A stretch of 64,000 nucleotides of DNA from NCBI GenBank assembly GCA_002713695.1, contig PAUB01000029.1:341425-405424 (forward strand). Reading direction: 5' to 3'. This DNA is from Opitutaceae bacterium (GTDB taxonomy: Bacteria > Verrucomicrobiota > Verrucomicrobiia > Opitutales > Opitutaceae). Below are positions 54,648 to 64,000 of this stretch, one piece after another (positions within the stretch are counted from its first letter, which is position 1; each line of letters opens with the position of its first letter). A program made the translations under genes and the position numbers. A model generated the notes under the pieces. The model worked only from the letters and a program-made list of their open reading frames with translations. It had not been told where the DNA came from and did no database searches.

Positions 54648-54660
54648 GTTAAGAAGCGAC

Positions 54661-57486
54661 TTATTCGAACTTGCGGGTCTTTTTCCACACGGAGCTGTCC
54701 TTATAGGTGGAGTTGATTTCTTGGGCTGGTTCATGGTCGCGAGCGAAACCGAAGTAGGTGGCCATACGGCGTGTCTCAGGCGCGATTGTCTCCGCCAGAA
54801 TCTCTTGCGCTCGAGCTTTAGTCAGTTGTTCGAGGGCAGTAAGCGTAGCGCGATTGCGGTCCCAATCTTCCTTCCTATCGTAAGCTAGATTGAATAGGCG
54901 GCCTGTGCGGTCGGCGATGGCTTTGTCTTTTTGCTCTAGTTCGGAACGCACTCCGGCCACGATCATGGCCCAAGTCTGGTCGCTTAGTTCGGAGAGAAGT
55001 GTCGGGAGTTGATTAATCATGGCATCGGCTCGCAGCTGAACTTCGTCTGCCGGGTAGTCGCCGGACTGGATGATGAAGGAAGCATAGTTACGGTTTCCCT
55101 CACTGTAGGTGCCGCCCCAGACGATGTAGCCAAGTTGCTGGCGGGTGCGCATTTCGGAATAGAACGGTTCGCCGATGAAGTTGGACAATACCAGAGCTGC
55201 TGCGCGCGTTTCGGCATCGTCTGTGCCCATAATGTATTGACGGCGGAAGGCTGAGTTATTGCCCGCGAGTTTCTGGTTCGAAACCAAGTTCTCGGCAGAG
55301 TCGATCGTTAGTAAACGGCGGCGCAGTAATTGATCATCGGGGAGGGGTTGGGGATCGAGCGCGGATTGGACGCGACGCGCGCTGGTGAGAGCATCATCGG
55401 CTGAAACATTGCCGTGAATCATCGCCTCGATCTTACCGTGAGCGAAGAGGCTTCGGGCAAACTTCTTCACGTCGTTGAGCGACATCTTTTGCGCGAGGGG
55501 CAGTTGGTCTTGGGGCGGAAAATAGAATTCACGCAATTCAGTGCGGCTCGTTTCGCGCACTTGCTGATGCGCATCAGAGAGCGGGAAGTTTTGCAGGCCG
55601 CGGACGAGCTGATCCTTGAGGGCCAGAAAGCGCTCTTCGGAAAGTTCAAAGCTCACCAAGTTTTGCGTGATTACGTCGAGGAGACGATCCGCTGAGGCGT
55701 CGTAACCGCTGACGGTGACTGATACACCTTCGAGGGCGGCGGCGATAGCAAAGTTAAGACCCGCGCCGCGAGCCGGATAGGTGGTCTCGTTGAGTGCCTC
55801 GTTGACACAGGCTTGGTAGAAATTGAGTAACACCGAGTTTTCGAGAGTAGCTAAGCTGCGCGGTAAGCGGAATCGGTAGACTTGGGTCACCATGGGGCGA
55901 AGAAACTCGGTGTCCTGCGCGTAGTAGAGGCTGAACGATGGCTCATCGATGAGGTGGATAGGCTCGATTGGGAGCATCTCCGAATGGGAGGGGATGAACG
56001 GGTTGGGTTTGGGCAGGTGAAATCCGTCGACCTTCGTTGATTCGAGGAGCGAGTTGTAGTCATCGCCGGAGGTTTCGGTGTAGTTGAATTTTGTGCCGTA
56101 GTAGGGCTCGACTTGATCCGTCTCGATGCCTTTGGCCACGAGACAGATCAGCGCATTGTCGGGGCGCAGGTGATCAAGGATGAGGTTGTAACCGGTGGGA
56201 TCAGGATTGAGCCAGAGGTAGGGTTCGCGTTCGGCGATTTCCATCGGGTAATCACGCAGTTGGTTCGCGAGAGAGACGGCACGTCGACCGCCTTCACCTT
56301 TGTTGGCATAGGTCTCATCAAGAGCGGCCATCGCTTGGCGTTCCTCGAAGAGATAGGTTGGGTAGTCGGCGGCTTTGATTTGGTGGATTGCACCGAAGAC
56401 GAGTTCCAGCACGCGATGGTATTGAGCGAATCCTTCGGGGGTCAGTTTGATACTGATATTAAACATGCCGTAGTCGGGAGAATTGTCATAAGAACCCGCA
56501 CTCAAACCAGTGGCGAGATCTGCGGCCTTGAGCACAGAGAGGAGGCTGCCGGCCCCTTCGTCGCCAAGGATGGCACCGAGCAATTGTCCGGGTTTGCTGG
56601 CGTAGAACTTGGTGGTGGCGGGGAGGGCGAATTGCAGAGAAAGCGAACGCAGATCTTTGACCGGTTCCATCCGGATGACGCGCAGAGCAGGTTTGGCGGG
56701 CGAAAAATTTGGATCGAAGCGTGGGGTCTCGAGTTGTCGATTTTCGATCAGTGCATAGTAGGTGCGCACCCACGATTCGAGTTGATCGAGGCTGGCTTTT
56801 CCGGTGACGGCGAGCGTCATGGTGTTGGCACTGTAGTGGGCGCGGTGGAAGGCGAGGAGTTCCTCTTGAGTGGTGCCACCAAGAGTCTCGCGACTGCCGA
56901 CGTTAAAATGATTGGCCGGGTGAGATTCAGGATAGTGTAAGCAGTGCAGCTGGTATTGACGCCACATGTCGGATTCAAGGTTTTTCTGAAACTCGGAATT
57001 GACCGCGTTGATCTCGCGCTCGGTGAACTTGGGAGTGAAGAGGGGGGCAATGAAGAACTGGGCCATGCGATCAAGCGCACCTTCGAAGGCTTCGTGGCGG
57101 ATCTCGAAGTGGTAGTTGGTGTGGTCGCGCGAGGTGTAGGCATTGCTGTAGCCACCATTGGCTTTCAGATAATTGCCGTATTCGGCCTCGTCGGGATATT
57201 TCTCCGTGCCGAGAAAGAGCATGTGTTCGAGGAAGTGGGCGAGGCCTTGGCGATCTTCGGGATCGGAAAGGGAGCCCACACTCACGGCGATGGCGGCGGA
57301 GGATTTGTTAAATTTTGGATCGGAGAGCAGAATAACTTTGAGGCCATTGTCCAAAGTGAAACGCCGATACTCAGATTCATCATTGGAAGCTTTTTTCGCC
57401 GCGGGGATGTTTGGCGTGGGAGTCGCCCAGAGCCCCATCGTGGAGATGGTCAGAGAGATGATCAGAAATTTAATAATCTTTATCAT
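54661..57486 (-). CDS. M16 family zinc metalloprotease (insulinase/pitrilysin type)
   Basis: 941 residues with a signal peptide (about 1-21, IISLTISTMGLW), so periplasmic. The inverted zinc motif HFLEH has H84, E87 and H88; the distal ligand is E165 in EREINAVNSE. Four M16 domains (about 38-940) match protease III (PtrA) in length. It degrades small peptides inside a chamber. Located 112 bp downstream of recD2 on the same strand. Confidence 0.93.
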   Translation of the reverse strand: MIKIIKFLIISLTISTMGLWATPTPNIPAAKKASNDESEYRRFTLDNGLKVILLSDPKFNKSSAAIAVSVGSLSDPEDRQGLAHFLEHMLFLGTEKYPDEAEYGNYLKANGGYSNAYTSRDHTNYHFEIRHEAFEGALDRMAQFFIAPLFTPKFTEREINAVNSEFQKNLESDMWRQYQLHCLHYPESHPANHFNVGSRETLGGTTQEELLAFHRAHYSANTMTLAVTGKASLDQLESWVRTYYALIENRQLETPRFDPNFSPAKPALRVIRMEPVKDLRSLSLQFALPATTKFYASKPGQLLGAILGDEGAGSLLSVLKAADLATGLSAGSYDNSPDYGMFNISIKLTPEGFAQYHRVLELVFGAIHQIKAADYPTYLFEERQAMAALDETYANKGEGGRRAVSLANQLRDYPMEIAEREPYLWLNPDPTGYNLILDHLRPDNALICLVAKGIETDQVEPYYGTKFNYTETSGDDYNSLLESTKVDGFHLPKPNPFIPSHSEMLPIEPIHLIDEPSFSLYYAQDTEFLRPMVTQVYRFRLPRSLATLENSVLLNFYQACVNEALNETTYPARGAGLNFAIAAALEGVSVTVSGYDASADRLLDVITQNLVSFELSEERFLALKDQLVRGLQNFPLSDAHQQVRETSRTELREFYFPPQDQLPLAQKMSLNDVKKFARSLFAHGKIEAMIHGNVSADDALTSARRVQSALDPQPLPDDQLLRRRLLTIDSAENLVSNQKLAGNNSAFRRQYIMGTDDAETRAAALVLSNFIGEPFYSEMRTRQQLGYIVWGGTYSEGNRNYASFIIQSGDYPADEVQLRADAMINQLPTLLSELSDQTWAMIVAGVRSELEQKDKAIADRTGRLFNLAYDRKEDWDRNRATLTALEQLTKARAQEILAETIAPETRRMATYFGFARDHEPAQEINSTYKDSSVWKKTRKFE

Positions 57487-57598
57487 AGTTTAACTATTTT
57501 GCGGTGAGGTTAGTTAAGGTTGTTTCGATGCCAAGTCGTTAGCGATGAGCTGTTCCCTTTTAGGCTATTCGGCTCATGCGCAGGATGAACGGTGGGGG

Positions 57599-59833
57599 TC
57601 ACACGGCCGTGGTGGCGATTTTTTGCTGCAGGTGGGTGATGCGGGTTTTCGAATCGCTGTTGCGCACGGCCATGGCGTAGGCGGCGGGATCCCCGACGAG
57701 AAACACTTTTTTGCGACCGCGGGTGATAGCGGTGTAGATGAGATTACGCTGCAGCATCATGAAATGCGCTTTGAGTAGCGGCACGATCACGACGGGGTAT
57801 TCGCTGCCTTGCGATTTGTGAATGCTGATCGCGTAGGCGAGGCCAAGGTCGCCGAATTCGTTGCGCTCAAATGTCTGCGGTTCGCCATCGAAATCGGCGG
57901 TCATCGTGCCTTTGATTCCGTCGATAGAAGTGACCGCGCCGATGTCGCCGTTGAAGAGGTTTTTATCGTAGTTGTTGCGCAGCTGAATGATCTTGTCGCC
58001 CGGTCGATATTCGCCCGTCGAAGCGCGCAACCCTTGGCGGTTCGTGTTCAGCGCTGTCTGCAATTGCTGGTTAAAATTTCCAACGCCTGCGACGCCCTTA
58101 TGCATCGGCGCGAGCACTTGCACGTCATTCACGGGGTGGGGCCACTTGAGTCTCTGTGGCACGTATTCCGCGCAGATCTCGATGACCTTGCGCACGCAAT
58201 CTTCCGCATCGGTTGCGGCGATGAAATTGAGATCTGACCACACTTGCGCATCGGCGACATTCGAGAGCACGGGCGGTAGCGTGGTCTCGCCCGCGTTGAT
58301 CGCATGAGCGGTCGTCACGATCTGGCTTTGGCCTTTTTGGCGGTAGATCACCGACAAGCGAGTGACCGGCACTTGGTCGGTCGAGATGATATCTTTGAGC
58401 ACATTACCTGCGCCGACACTCGGCAGCTGGTCGGTGTCGCCAACAAGTAAAACATGCGCGCGGGCTGGCACCGCTTGGAGCAGAGCCGAAGCGAGCCGCG
58501 TATCGATCATCGAGGCCTCATCGACGATCAGAAAATCGGTCGAGAGCGGGGACGATTCGTTCGCCACGAATCCGCCTTTCGAGGGATCAAATTTGAGCAG
58601 ACGGTGAATCGTGGTCGCGTAACCGCCGGTGGTTTCGGCGAGACGATTGGCCGCGCGACCCGTCGGTGCAGCGAGATGCACACGCACCTTCTTCGCGCGG
58701 AGAATATCAACAAGTGCGCGGAGGATCGTGGTTTTTCCCGTTCCTGGTCCGCCGGTGAGGATTGTTGTCTTGTGGAGAAGAGCGTTTTTAACTGCGTCGG
58801 CCTGCAGCGCGTGAAAATCGAAACCGGCTTTGTTGGAAGCCCACTTCACGGCGGCGTCGATTTTGATCGGAGGCAGACCACTGATGACTTTGCCGAGACG
58901 GGCGATCACTGCGGCGATCTTTTGTTCGTAGCGATCGTTGTGCGGAAGCTGGATCAGTCCGGAACCGGGAAGTGGATCGGCGACGCCTTCCGGCCAATGC
59001 CGGATGAGCGATTTGTTTCCCACGAGAAAGATGGTCCGCGCTTCGACGAGCTTGGCATCGGTTTCGAGCAGAGTGGCGGTGTGGTCGCGCAGCTCGACTT
59101 CGCGAAACGCAGTGTGACCTTCTTCCTGTAAGATCTCGAGGGAGTAGATGATGCCGGCATCGATCCGCGGGGCGGCGTCGTTAGCAAAGCCGAGGTTGAT
59201 CGCGATACGGTCGGCGGTTTTAAATCCGATGCCATCGATCTCCCGTGCGATGCGGTAGGGGTCGTTCATTAGGATTTGTTTCGCATCGTTGCCGAAACGA
59301 TTAACGAGCTTCACGCATTGCGAAGGCGTCACGCCGTAGGTCTGGAGAAAGATGTAGAGTTCGCGTTCGGTTTTTTTCTCGTCCCAGGCCTGCTTGATCC
59401 GGGTGACTCGTTTTTTGCCAATGCCCGGCACATCCCGCAGGCGACCTGATTCTTCGCTGAGCACGCGAAACGTATCGGTGCCAAATGCATCGACGATCTT
59501 GTTGGCGTAGACTTTTCCGATCCCCGGAACGAGACCACTACCGAGGTATTTGCGAATGCCGTAAACGGAAGCGGGGAGTTCGCTCTTAAACGCGGCGACC
59601 TTGAACTGAGCGCCGTGTTGCGCGTGGCGAGTCCATTCCCCATCGAGGTGCAGAGTTTCTCCGCATTCTACTCCCGGTAGAGCACCGACGATGGTGGTCT
59701 TGGGCGTATCCTCCTCTTCGCTCTTGTTCTTGGGGTCAGGCCGAAACTCTGCGATGGTGTAGTGATTCTCTTCGTTGAAGAAGATGATGCGCTCAAGAAC
59801 GCCGGTCAGAGATTGGGATGCAGAGGAGGGCAC
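57599..59833 (-). CDS. recD2: RecD2-type SF1B DNA helicase
   Basis: 744 residues. An N-terminal OB-like domain (about 1-95) and helix-hairpin-helix segments (GLVPGIGKVYANKIVDAFG and RLRDVPGIGKKRVTRIKQAW) precede the ATPase core with Walker A LTGGPGTGKTT (about 351-361), LIVDEASMIDT, and the UvrD-like C-terminal motif YAISIHKSQGSEYPVVIV. The N-terminal extension marks the stand-alone RecD2 form, 5'-3' polarity, rather than RecD of RecBCD. No recB or recC nearby. Confidence 0.95.
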   Translation of the reverse strand: MPSSASQSLTGVLERIIFFNEENHYTIAEFRPDPKNKSEEEDTPKTTIVGALPGVECGETLHLDGEWTRHAQHGAQFKVAAFKSELPASVYGIRKYLGSGLVPGIGKVYANKIVDAFGTDTFRVLSEESGRLRDVPGIGKKRVTRIKQAWDEKKTERELYIFLQTYGVTPSQCVKLVNRFGNDAKQILMNDPYRIAREIDGIGFKTADRIAINLGFANDAAPRIDAGIIYSLEILQEEGHTAFREVELRDHTATLLETDAKLVEARTIFLVGNKSLIRHWPEGVADPLPGSGLIQLPHNDRYEQKIAAVIARLGKVISGLPPIKIDAAVKWASNKAGFDFHALQADAVKNALLHKTTILTGGPGTGKTTILRALVDILRAKKVRVHLAAPTGRAANRLAETTGGYATTIHRLLKFDPSKGGFVANESSPLSTDFLIVDEASMIDTRLASALLQAVPARAHVLLVGDTDQLPSVGAGNVLKDIISTDQVPVTRLSVIYRQKGQSQIVTTAHAINAGETTLPPVLSNVADAQVWSDLNFIAATDAEDCVRKVIEICAEYVPQRLKWPHPVNDVQVLAPMHKGVAGVGNFNQQLQTALNTNRQGLRASTGEYRPGDKIIQLRNNYDKNLFNGDIGAVTSIDGIKGTMTADFDGEPQTFERNEFGDLGLAYAISIHKSQGSEYPVVIVPLLKAHFMMLQRNLIYTAITRGRKKVFLVGDPAAYAMAVRNSDSKTRITHLQQKIATTAV

Positions 59834-60131
59834 TCATCAATAAGTAGTCGAGGTTTAGAGTAAGTGAAGTGCTTTAGGCGCAACTTGCACAGAAAAGCCC
59901 ATGTTTATCGTGAGCCAATTACTACGAGGTGACCCTTAGTGCTATTCTTTTGGCATTGGTTTGCTCGGATAGTCACTGAGTTTGCGGGTCCGTTTAGTAG
60001 GCTCTATGGTCTCGCGACGAAAAGTTTCTTTGTGTTCGATCAAGCGAGAAGATCGAAATGATACACCACCGCGATTCCTGTGATTGCTATTCGATACGAT
60101 CAAACTCTACTTGCGGAATACTGCTTCCCCT
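59834..60131. other. Gap without a recognised gene
   Basis: The 298-bp stretch between recD2 and the second PhyH gene holds no open frame with support, no clear hairpin plus T run, and no repeat that I could see. It must carry the divergent promoters. Confidence 0.5.
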
Positions 60132-60827
60132 ATGAAAAAAACGACCCCGCTCAGCCCCGCTGGCCAATATGATCGTGATGGATTTTTGATTATTCACGAT
60201 CTCCTGAGCCCAGAGGAATGCGAAAAACTTAAAATCGAAGCGCGGAGGGTGCTCGATGAACATTGTCCGGATAAACGATCCGTCTATGTGCATGTGGCCG
60301 TGGTCAGTGAGCTCTATCGCGCCCTAGCGGAGGATAAACGTGTCGTAAAAATGCTGAAGCCGGTGATGCCGCATGGCATCATGTTTATGAGCGACAAGAT
60401 CGTTTATAAGTCGGCCGAAAAAGCGTCCCCCACGCCACCACACGTGGATTTTTACTATTGGCCCAATACCCGGCCCAAGCTGTCGGTGTGGATTCCCCTC
60501 GATGATACTACCGCGGAAAACGGCACGCTGACGGTGGTGCCTGGAAGCCATAAACGTGATTGGAAAATGGTCCGGCATGCTCCGGACAAAGGAGAGTTTC
60601 ACAATTCCATCGATGATGGTGATTGGAAGGATGGCGATGTGGTCACCTGCGAGATCAAGCGTGGCTCAGCCATCATTTTTTCAGATCGGCTCGTGCATGC
60701 TTCGACTGAGAATACCGCCGGCAAAGATCGGTATGTAATCATCAACACCTATCATGCGCCGGCTGCTGATGAGGCGTTTGATTTAGATTTTCCTGCGCGC
60801 AAAGTTATTCTGCCAGCTGCCAGTTGA
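60132..60827 (+). CDS. Phytanoyl-CoA dioxygenase (PhyH) family protein, second copy
   Basis: 231 residues from the ATG at 60132. The start QYDRDGFLIIHDLLSPEECEK, the H-x-D in TPPHVDFYYWPNT, and RLVHASTENTAGKDRYVIINTYH hold the Fe ligands and 2-oxoglutarate Arg. Diverged from the copy at 30232. It precedes a ceramidase-like gene on the same strand; a common catabolic or signalling task is possible but not shown. Confidence 0.9.
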   Translation: MKKTTPLSPAGQYDRDGFLIIHDLLSPEECEKLKIEARRVLDEHCPDKRSVYVHVAVVSELYRALAEDKRVVKMLKPVMPHGIMFMSDKIVYKSAEKASPTPPHVDFYYWPNTRPKLSVWIPLDDTTAENGTLTVVPGSHKRDWKMVRHAPDKGEFHNSIDDGDWKDGDVVTCEIKRGSAIIFSDRLVHASTENTAGKDRYVIINTYHAPAADEAFDLDFPARKVILPAAS

Positions 60828-60884
60828 GCATTGGCTCTGGCGTATTGAGTTTGTCAGCAACCAGTAGATTTGGATTCTGGGGTG

Positions 60885-62195
60885 ATGTCCCAGAACGAAT
60901 GCCCCTATCTCGTCGGAGTCGCGGAGGTCGATGTCACGCCACCGCTTGGTTCCAAGCTGGCTGGGTTTGCCTCTCGCACGGGAGGAGCCACCGGCGTTTA
61001 CCTGCCGTTGCGCGCGATCACGACTGCGATCACCGAGCGGGCGACTGATCACACGGTCATTATCGTGAGCCTCGAGTGGTTGGGGTTTTACGATAACACC
61101 GACAACGTGCGCGCACAGATCGAAGCGCTGACGGGAGTCACGGAGGCGAATATCCTACTTTGCGGCACGCATACGCATTGCGGTCCGCCGATGCGGGAGT
61201 TTGTTGATGGGCAATGTCGGGAAGGGATTGATAAGCCATGGCTCGAAAAAGCATTTGCGAACATTGCGGCTACCGCGAAACAGGCCATGGAAACGCGTCA
61301 ACCGATGTCGCTCTCATCAACCATTGGTTGGTGCGGTTTAGCTCGTTCGCGTCGACGACCTGATGGCAAGGGTGGGGTAACTTGGAATCCAACTCTTGAT
61401 GCCCCTCACGATCACACCGTGCCGATGCTGCGTTTTAACGATGAACAGGGTGCGCTTCGTCATGTGCTCTTTGGTTATGCGGCGCATACATCGGCGGCAG
61501 GGCAGATTTTGGAATTCGGCGGCGACTATGCAGGGTTTGCAATGGTCGAGTTGGCAAAGGAACTCGGTTGCACCTGCGCCTTTTTGCAAGGCTGTGCTGG
61601 AGACCAGAAGGCCTATCTGCATAAGGATGAAGATGGTTTTCCGAAATACACGATTGATGAAGTTCACGAAATGGGACGGCACCTCGCGCTAGCCGTGGAA
61701 CGTGAAATCAAATTTGGGCGCTGGCAGGAAGTGTCGGGGGTGCTGTCCGCGCAGAACCAGAAAGTAGATCTAAACCTCACCGTGTTATCCCGCGACGAAT
61801 ACGCAGCTTGGTTGGAATCGAAGAATCCCTTTTTTGTGAAATGGGCGCGCGCTCATGTTGAGATGTTGGATCGTGGCGAGAAACCGGATACGGCGATTAG
61901 ACTAGAACTTCAGGCGGTGCGGTTTGGTAACTCCCTCGTGATGCTGGCGATGTCCGGCGAGATGAGTGCGGAATACGGACTGCGCACGGTGAAGGAGTTT
62001 GGCTCCCGCTTTGGTCAAGTGTGGCCCGTGGCTTACGCCAACGGAATCGTCGGCTATGTGTGCAGCGAACGACAGTTGCCGGAGGGTGGCTACGAAGTGT
62101 TTTCAAATATGCAGGGCATCATGAAACCCGGTCCCTATATAAGCGGAACCGAAGACAAAATCTTCAACACGGCCCGTCAAATGCTGACGAGCTGA
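60885..62195 (+). CDS. Neutral/alkaline ceramidase-like protein
   Basis: 436 residues from the ATG at 60885. Begins YLVGVAEVDVTPPLGSKLAGFASRTG, the typical N-terminal start of this family; GTHTHCGPP supplies zinc-binding histidines, and a further LFGYAAHTSAAGQ His follows. No signal peptide is seen. The true ceramidase C-terminal domain is lacking, so it is the short bacterial form of unknown substrate. A remnant paralogue of its first 22 codons lies just downstream at 62216. Confidence 0.87.
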   Translation: MSQNECPYLVGVAEVDVTPPLGSKLAGFASRTGGATGVYLPLRAITTAITERATDHTVIIVSLEWLGFYDNTDNVRAQIEALTGVTEANILLCGTHTHCGPPMREFVDGQCREGIDKPWLEKAFANIAATAKQAMETRQPMSLSSTIGWCGLARSRRRPDGKGGVTWNPTLDAPHDHTVPMLRFNDEQGALRHVLFGYAAHTSAAGQILEFGGDYAGFAMVELAKELGCTCAFLQGCAGDQKAYLHKDEDGFPKYTIDEVHEMGRHLALAVEREIKFGRWQEVSGVLSAQNQKVDLNLTVLSRDEYAAWLESKNPFFVKWARAHVEMLDRGEKPDTAIRLELQAVRFGNSLVMLAMSGEMSAEYGLRTVKEFGSRFGQVWPVAYANGIVGYVCSERQLPEGGYEVFSNMQGIMKPGPYISGTEDKIFNTARQMLTS

Positions 62196-62215
62196 GGTGA
62201 TCAAGAATCCTACCG

Positions 62216-62509
62216 ATGTCTGATTCACAGTGTCCATATCTAGTCGGTGTTGCGGATGTGGATGTGACGCCGGGGGTGGCCTCACTGCCGTGGGCGGCTA
62301 TGCTGGGAGTGGCCATGGGTGGATTAGGCGTGATGTTTAATCGTGGGCTCCTGGCGTCGATGAGCTTGCGCGAGCGTTTGTTGAGATGGCCGGGCTTTGC
62401 GGTCGGCGCGACGGCGGGTGTTTTTGTGGGCTTTGTGGGTTGGACGATTCCGGGCTTGGCCGCGTCGGGTGGCGAGTTGGTGCAATTGGCGCTCACGGGG
62501 TCGATCTGA
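62216..62509 (+). pseudogene. Chimeric remnant: ceramidase-like start joined to ClC channel fragment
   Basis: 97 codons. Residues 1-22 (SDSQCPYLVGVADVDVTP) mirror the start of the gene at 60885 but with many silent differences, so they derive from an old paralogue, not a recent copy. From about residue 24 the frame changes identity to a ClC chloride-channel segment (LPWAAMLGVAMGGLGVMFNR and AVGATAGVFVGFVGW). The stop at 62509 comes before the rest of the channel. GAGGTGA gives it a ribosome-binding site, but the product cannot be a working channel. Confidence 0.75.
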
Positions 62510-62514
62510 TCATG

Positions 62515-62754
62515 AGTGACACCGGGATCAGCCCTCAGGTCTTTTGCGTCTTAGGCATGGGGGTCCTATTCGCTGCGATCGTGCGAGCTCCACTGACCGG
62601 GATTATTCTGATGCTGGAGCTGACCCGAACCTATGACTTTATGCTCCCGCTGCTGGTAAGCTGTTTGTGCGCTTATGGGGTGGCGGAGGCTCTCGGGAAA
62701 AGCCTTACGCCAGCGCAGCATGCACGCGGTGAAGGCGGCGGAGAAAAAGGCTGA
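62515..62754 (+). pseudogene. ClC chloride channel C-terminal fragment
   Basis: In a different frame from the preceding remnant, 80 codons resemble the late part of ClC channels: SPQVFCVLGMGVLFAAIVRAPLTGIILMLE and LPLLVSCLCAYGVAEALGK. The helices between the two fragments, including the selectivity segments, are deleted. A lysine/glutamate-rich tail in the neighbouring frame (to about 62815) may be the original C-terminus. Confidence 0.75.
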
Positions 62755-62860
62755 GAGAAAGAAGGCCAAAGCTGAAGCGAAGAAGCAGGAAAAAGAAGAG
62801 CAAGAGCCTGCGTGATATTTGGCTTTGCGCGAAGTCGGCTTTGAGCGATGGTGATTTCTT

Positions 62861-63763
62861 ATGTCCGAGCCGATTCGCTATCACGACCGCTACAAGCAGA
62901 CCACGGAGACCGAGAAGGTTTATGGTGGAGGATGGTTGAGGTTTGCTTACGGAAATCCGTTGGGCCGACTCAGCGTTTGGGCGCTCGCCAAGCGATGGTT
63001 TTTTTCCGCTTACTACGGCCACCGAATGAATCGACGCTACAGTGCGACCAAAGTGCTCCCGTTCATCGTCGAGTATGAAATGGACACCGAAGAGTTTGTG
63101 AGATCGCCGTTTGATTTTAAGAGCTTTAATGAGTTTTTCTACCGTGCGCTAAAACCAGAAAGTCGACCCATTGCCGAAGGCGAGCAAACCGCTGTTCTCC
63201 CTGCCGATGGGCGTCACTTGGCGTTTCCGAATGTGGATGAAGCCGAAGGGTTTTATGTCAAAGGATCGAAATTCACGATGCGCGAGCTACTCGGTGATGA
63301 TGCATTGGGCGATAAATTCGCCGGTGGTTCGATGCTGATCTCTCGGCTTTGCCCGGTGGATTATCATCGGTTTCATTTTCCGGTGAATGGCCTGCCATCC
63401 GAGCCGAAGTTGATCAACGGCTACCTCTATTCAGTGAGCCCGATCGCGCTGCGCAAAAACATCAACTATCTCGTCGAAAATAAGCGGATGCTCACGCTGA
63501 TCGATTCGCCGGAGTTTGGCTCTGTGGCGATGCTTGAGGTGGGAGCGACCAATGTCGGCAGTATCGTGCAGACCTTTGTCGAGGAACGTGTCCTCCCCAA
63601 AGGCGAAGAGAAGGGGCTGTTCAAGTTTGGCGGTTCCTGTGTGATCACCCTGTTTGAGCGAGGACGGATTAAGTTTGAGCATGATCTGGTCGAGCAGAGT
63701 GCCAACTTCGTGGAAACCTACGCGCGCATGGGTGATCGACTGGGCGAAGCAACAGGTAAATGA
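62861..63763 (+). CDS. psd: Phosphatidylserine decarboxylase proenzyme
   Basis: 300 residues. Makes phosphatidylethanolamine. The self-cleavage serine is S259 in KFGGSCVITLF (normally GST or GSS; here Cys follows). The Asp and His of the catalytic triad are visible in VLPADGRHL and CPVDYHRFHFPVNG. This is the approximately 300-residue type seen in Chlamydia-like bacteria, with a weak N-terminal membrane association. pssA is not adjacent. Confidence 0.94.
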   Translation: MSEPIRYHDRYKQTTETEKVYGGGWLRFAYGNPLGRLSVWALAKRWFFSAYYGHRMNRRYSATKVLPFIVEYEMDTEEFVRSPFDFKSFNEFFYRALKPESRPIAEGEQTAVLPADGRHLAFPNVDEAEGFYVKGSKFTMRELLGDDALGDKFAGGSMLISRLCPVDYHRFHFPVNGLPSEPKLINGYLYSVSPIALRKNINYLVENKRMLTLIDSPEFGSVAMLEVGATNVGSIVQTFVEERVLPKGEEKGLFKFGGSCVITLFERGRIKFEHDLVEQSANFVETYARMGDRLGEATGK

Positions 63764-63826
63764 TTTTGCACTAGGCGCTTGATCCCGACGCAAGGGTGCG
63801 CAGAGTCACGCGGATATCCAATGCCT

Positions 63827-63910
63827 GCCCGGGTGGTGGAATGGTAGACACGGCGGTCTTAGAAGCCGCTGCCGAAAGGTGTGAAGGTTCGAGTCCTTTC
63901 CCGGGCACCA
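63827..63910 (+). tRNA. tRNA-Leu (anticodon UAG)
   Basis: Acceptor GCCCGGG / CCCGGGC with discriminator A and encoded CCA. D arm TGGTGGAATGGTAGACAC, anticodon loop with TAG after CTT, a long variable arm (TGCCGAAAGGTG) typical of class II, and T arm GGTTCGAGTCC. Length 84 nt. Confidence 0.97.
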
Positions 63911-64000
63911 TCAGACCGAGCTGCTGGCGCAGCCGTTGGATCAAACGCGCTCCGACTCGCCAGCCTGCTTTCTTCAGCAGGCGAGCGATCTTCATGTAGC

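Noticed and set aside
56113..56940. Open frame of 275 codons antisense to the M16 protease
   Set aside because: Overlaps a complete protease with its zinc motif; no recognisable protein.
63771..63995. Minus-strand frame beginning MKIARLLKKAGW
   Set aside because: It runs through the tRNA-Leu gene; the GLEPSHLSAAASKTAVS part is the usual artefact of translating a tRNA antisense.

Overview
The window looks like a chromosomal segment of a Gram-negative member of the Verrucomicrobiota, most plausibly class Opitutia. This is inferred from gene content: mreBCD-mrdA, TonB and Tat systems, KamA-type aminomutase, PhyH dioxygenases, a ceramidase-like protein, and GxxExxY genes with their 'ACACAGATAAACACGGAT'-type repeats. 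No rRNA, transposase or CRISPR array was seen. The base composition is moderately GC-rich and even, apart from short AT-rich regulatory gaps.

Layout. 1-1.7 kb: a class V aminotransferase whose Tat signal is separated from the body by an in-frame TGA, and a DUF58 stump. 1.7-6.2 kb (minus): mreB-mreC-mreD-mrdA elongasome operon. 6.3-12.7 kb: a CPA2 antiporter, tatA, and dnaG-rpoD without rpsU. 12.8-15.9 kb: a secreted DUF362-like protein, an orphan nuoA, a PTS-EIIA/diadenylate-cyclase fusion, and rpmG (54 codons). 16-22.7 kb: housekeeping genes (mrp, tolB, MscS-like, sod, tadA, infA, xerD). 22.7-25.5 kb (minus): lipoprotein, octaheme cytochrome c and membrane protein operon. 25.8-34.9 kb: rapA, an enolase-superfamily enzyme, PhyH, a GntR/LacI-type regulator and clpB.

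35.1-39.6 kb: a full aldehyde dehydrogenase and a truncated partner resembling the two halves of an ALDH16 protein, then pyrimidine nucleoside phosphorylase. The pair is separated by a GxxExxY-zinc-ribbon chimera and a 170-bp miniature inverted-repeat element. Then carA and kamA.

42.75-45.5 kb is the richest non-coding stretch. It holds two tandem homologous units, each with an ECF-type promoter-like motif and an intrinsic terminator (candidate small RNAs). These are followed by a TPP riboswitch with terminator in front of a TonB-dependent receptor, which is therefore probably a thiamine or thiamine-precursor transporter.

45.5-53.9 kb is a probable light-responsive lipid-remodelling locus. 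A CarH/LitR-type B12 MerR regulator is divergent from a tightly overlapping operon: FAD amine-oxidase-like protein, DUF1365, cyclopropane-synthase-like methyltransferase, DUF1475-like, DUF2062, DUF1295, a second methyltransferase and a TPR protein. 11-bp ACA repeats resembling CarH operators lie in the divergent gap.

54-64 kb: pRiA4b ORF-3-like protein, M16 metalloprotease, RecD2-type helicase, PhyH, ceramidase-like protein, a decayed junction of a ceramidase paralogue with a ClC channel, phosphatidylserine decarboxylase and tRNA-Leu(UAG).
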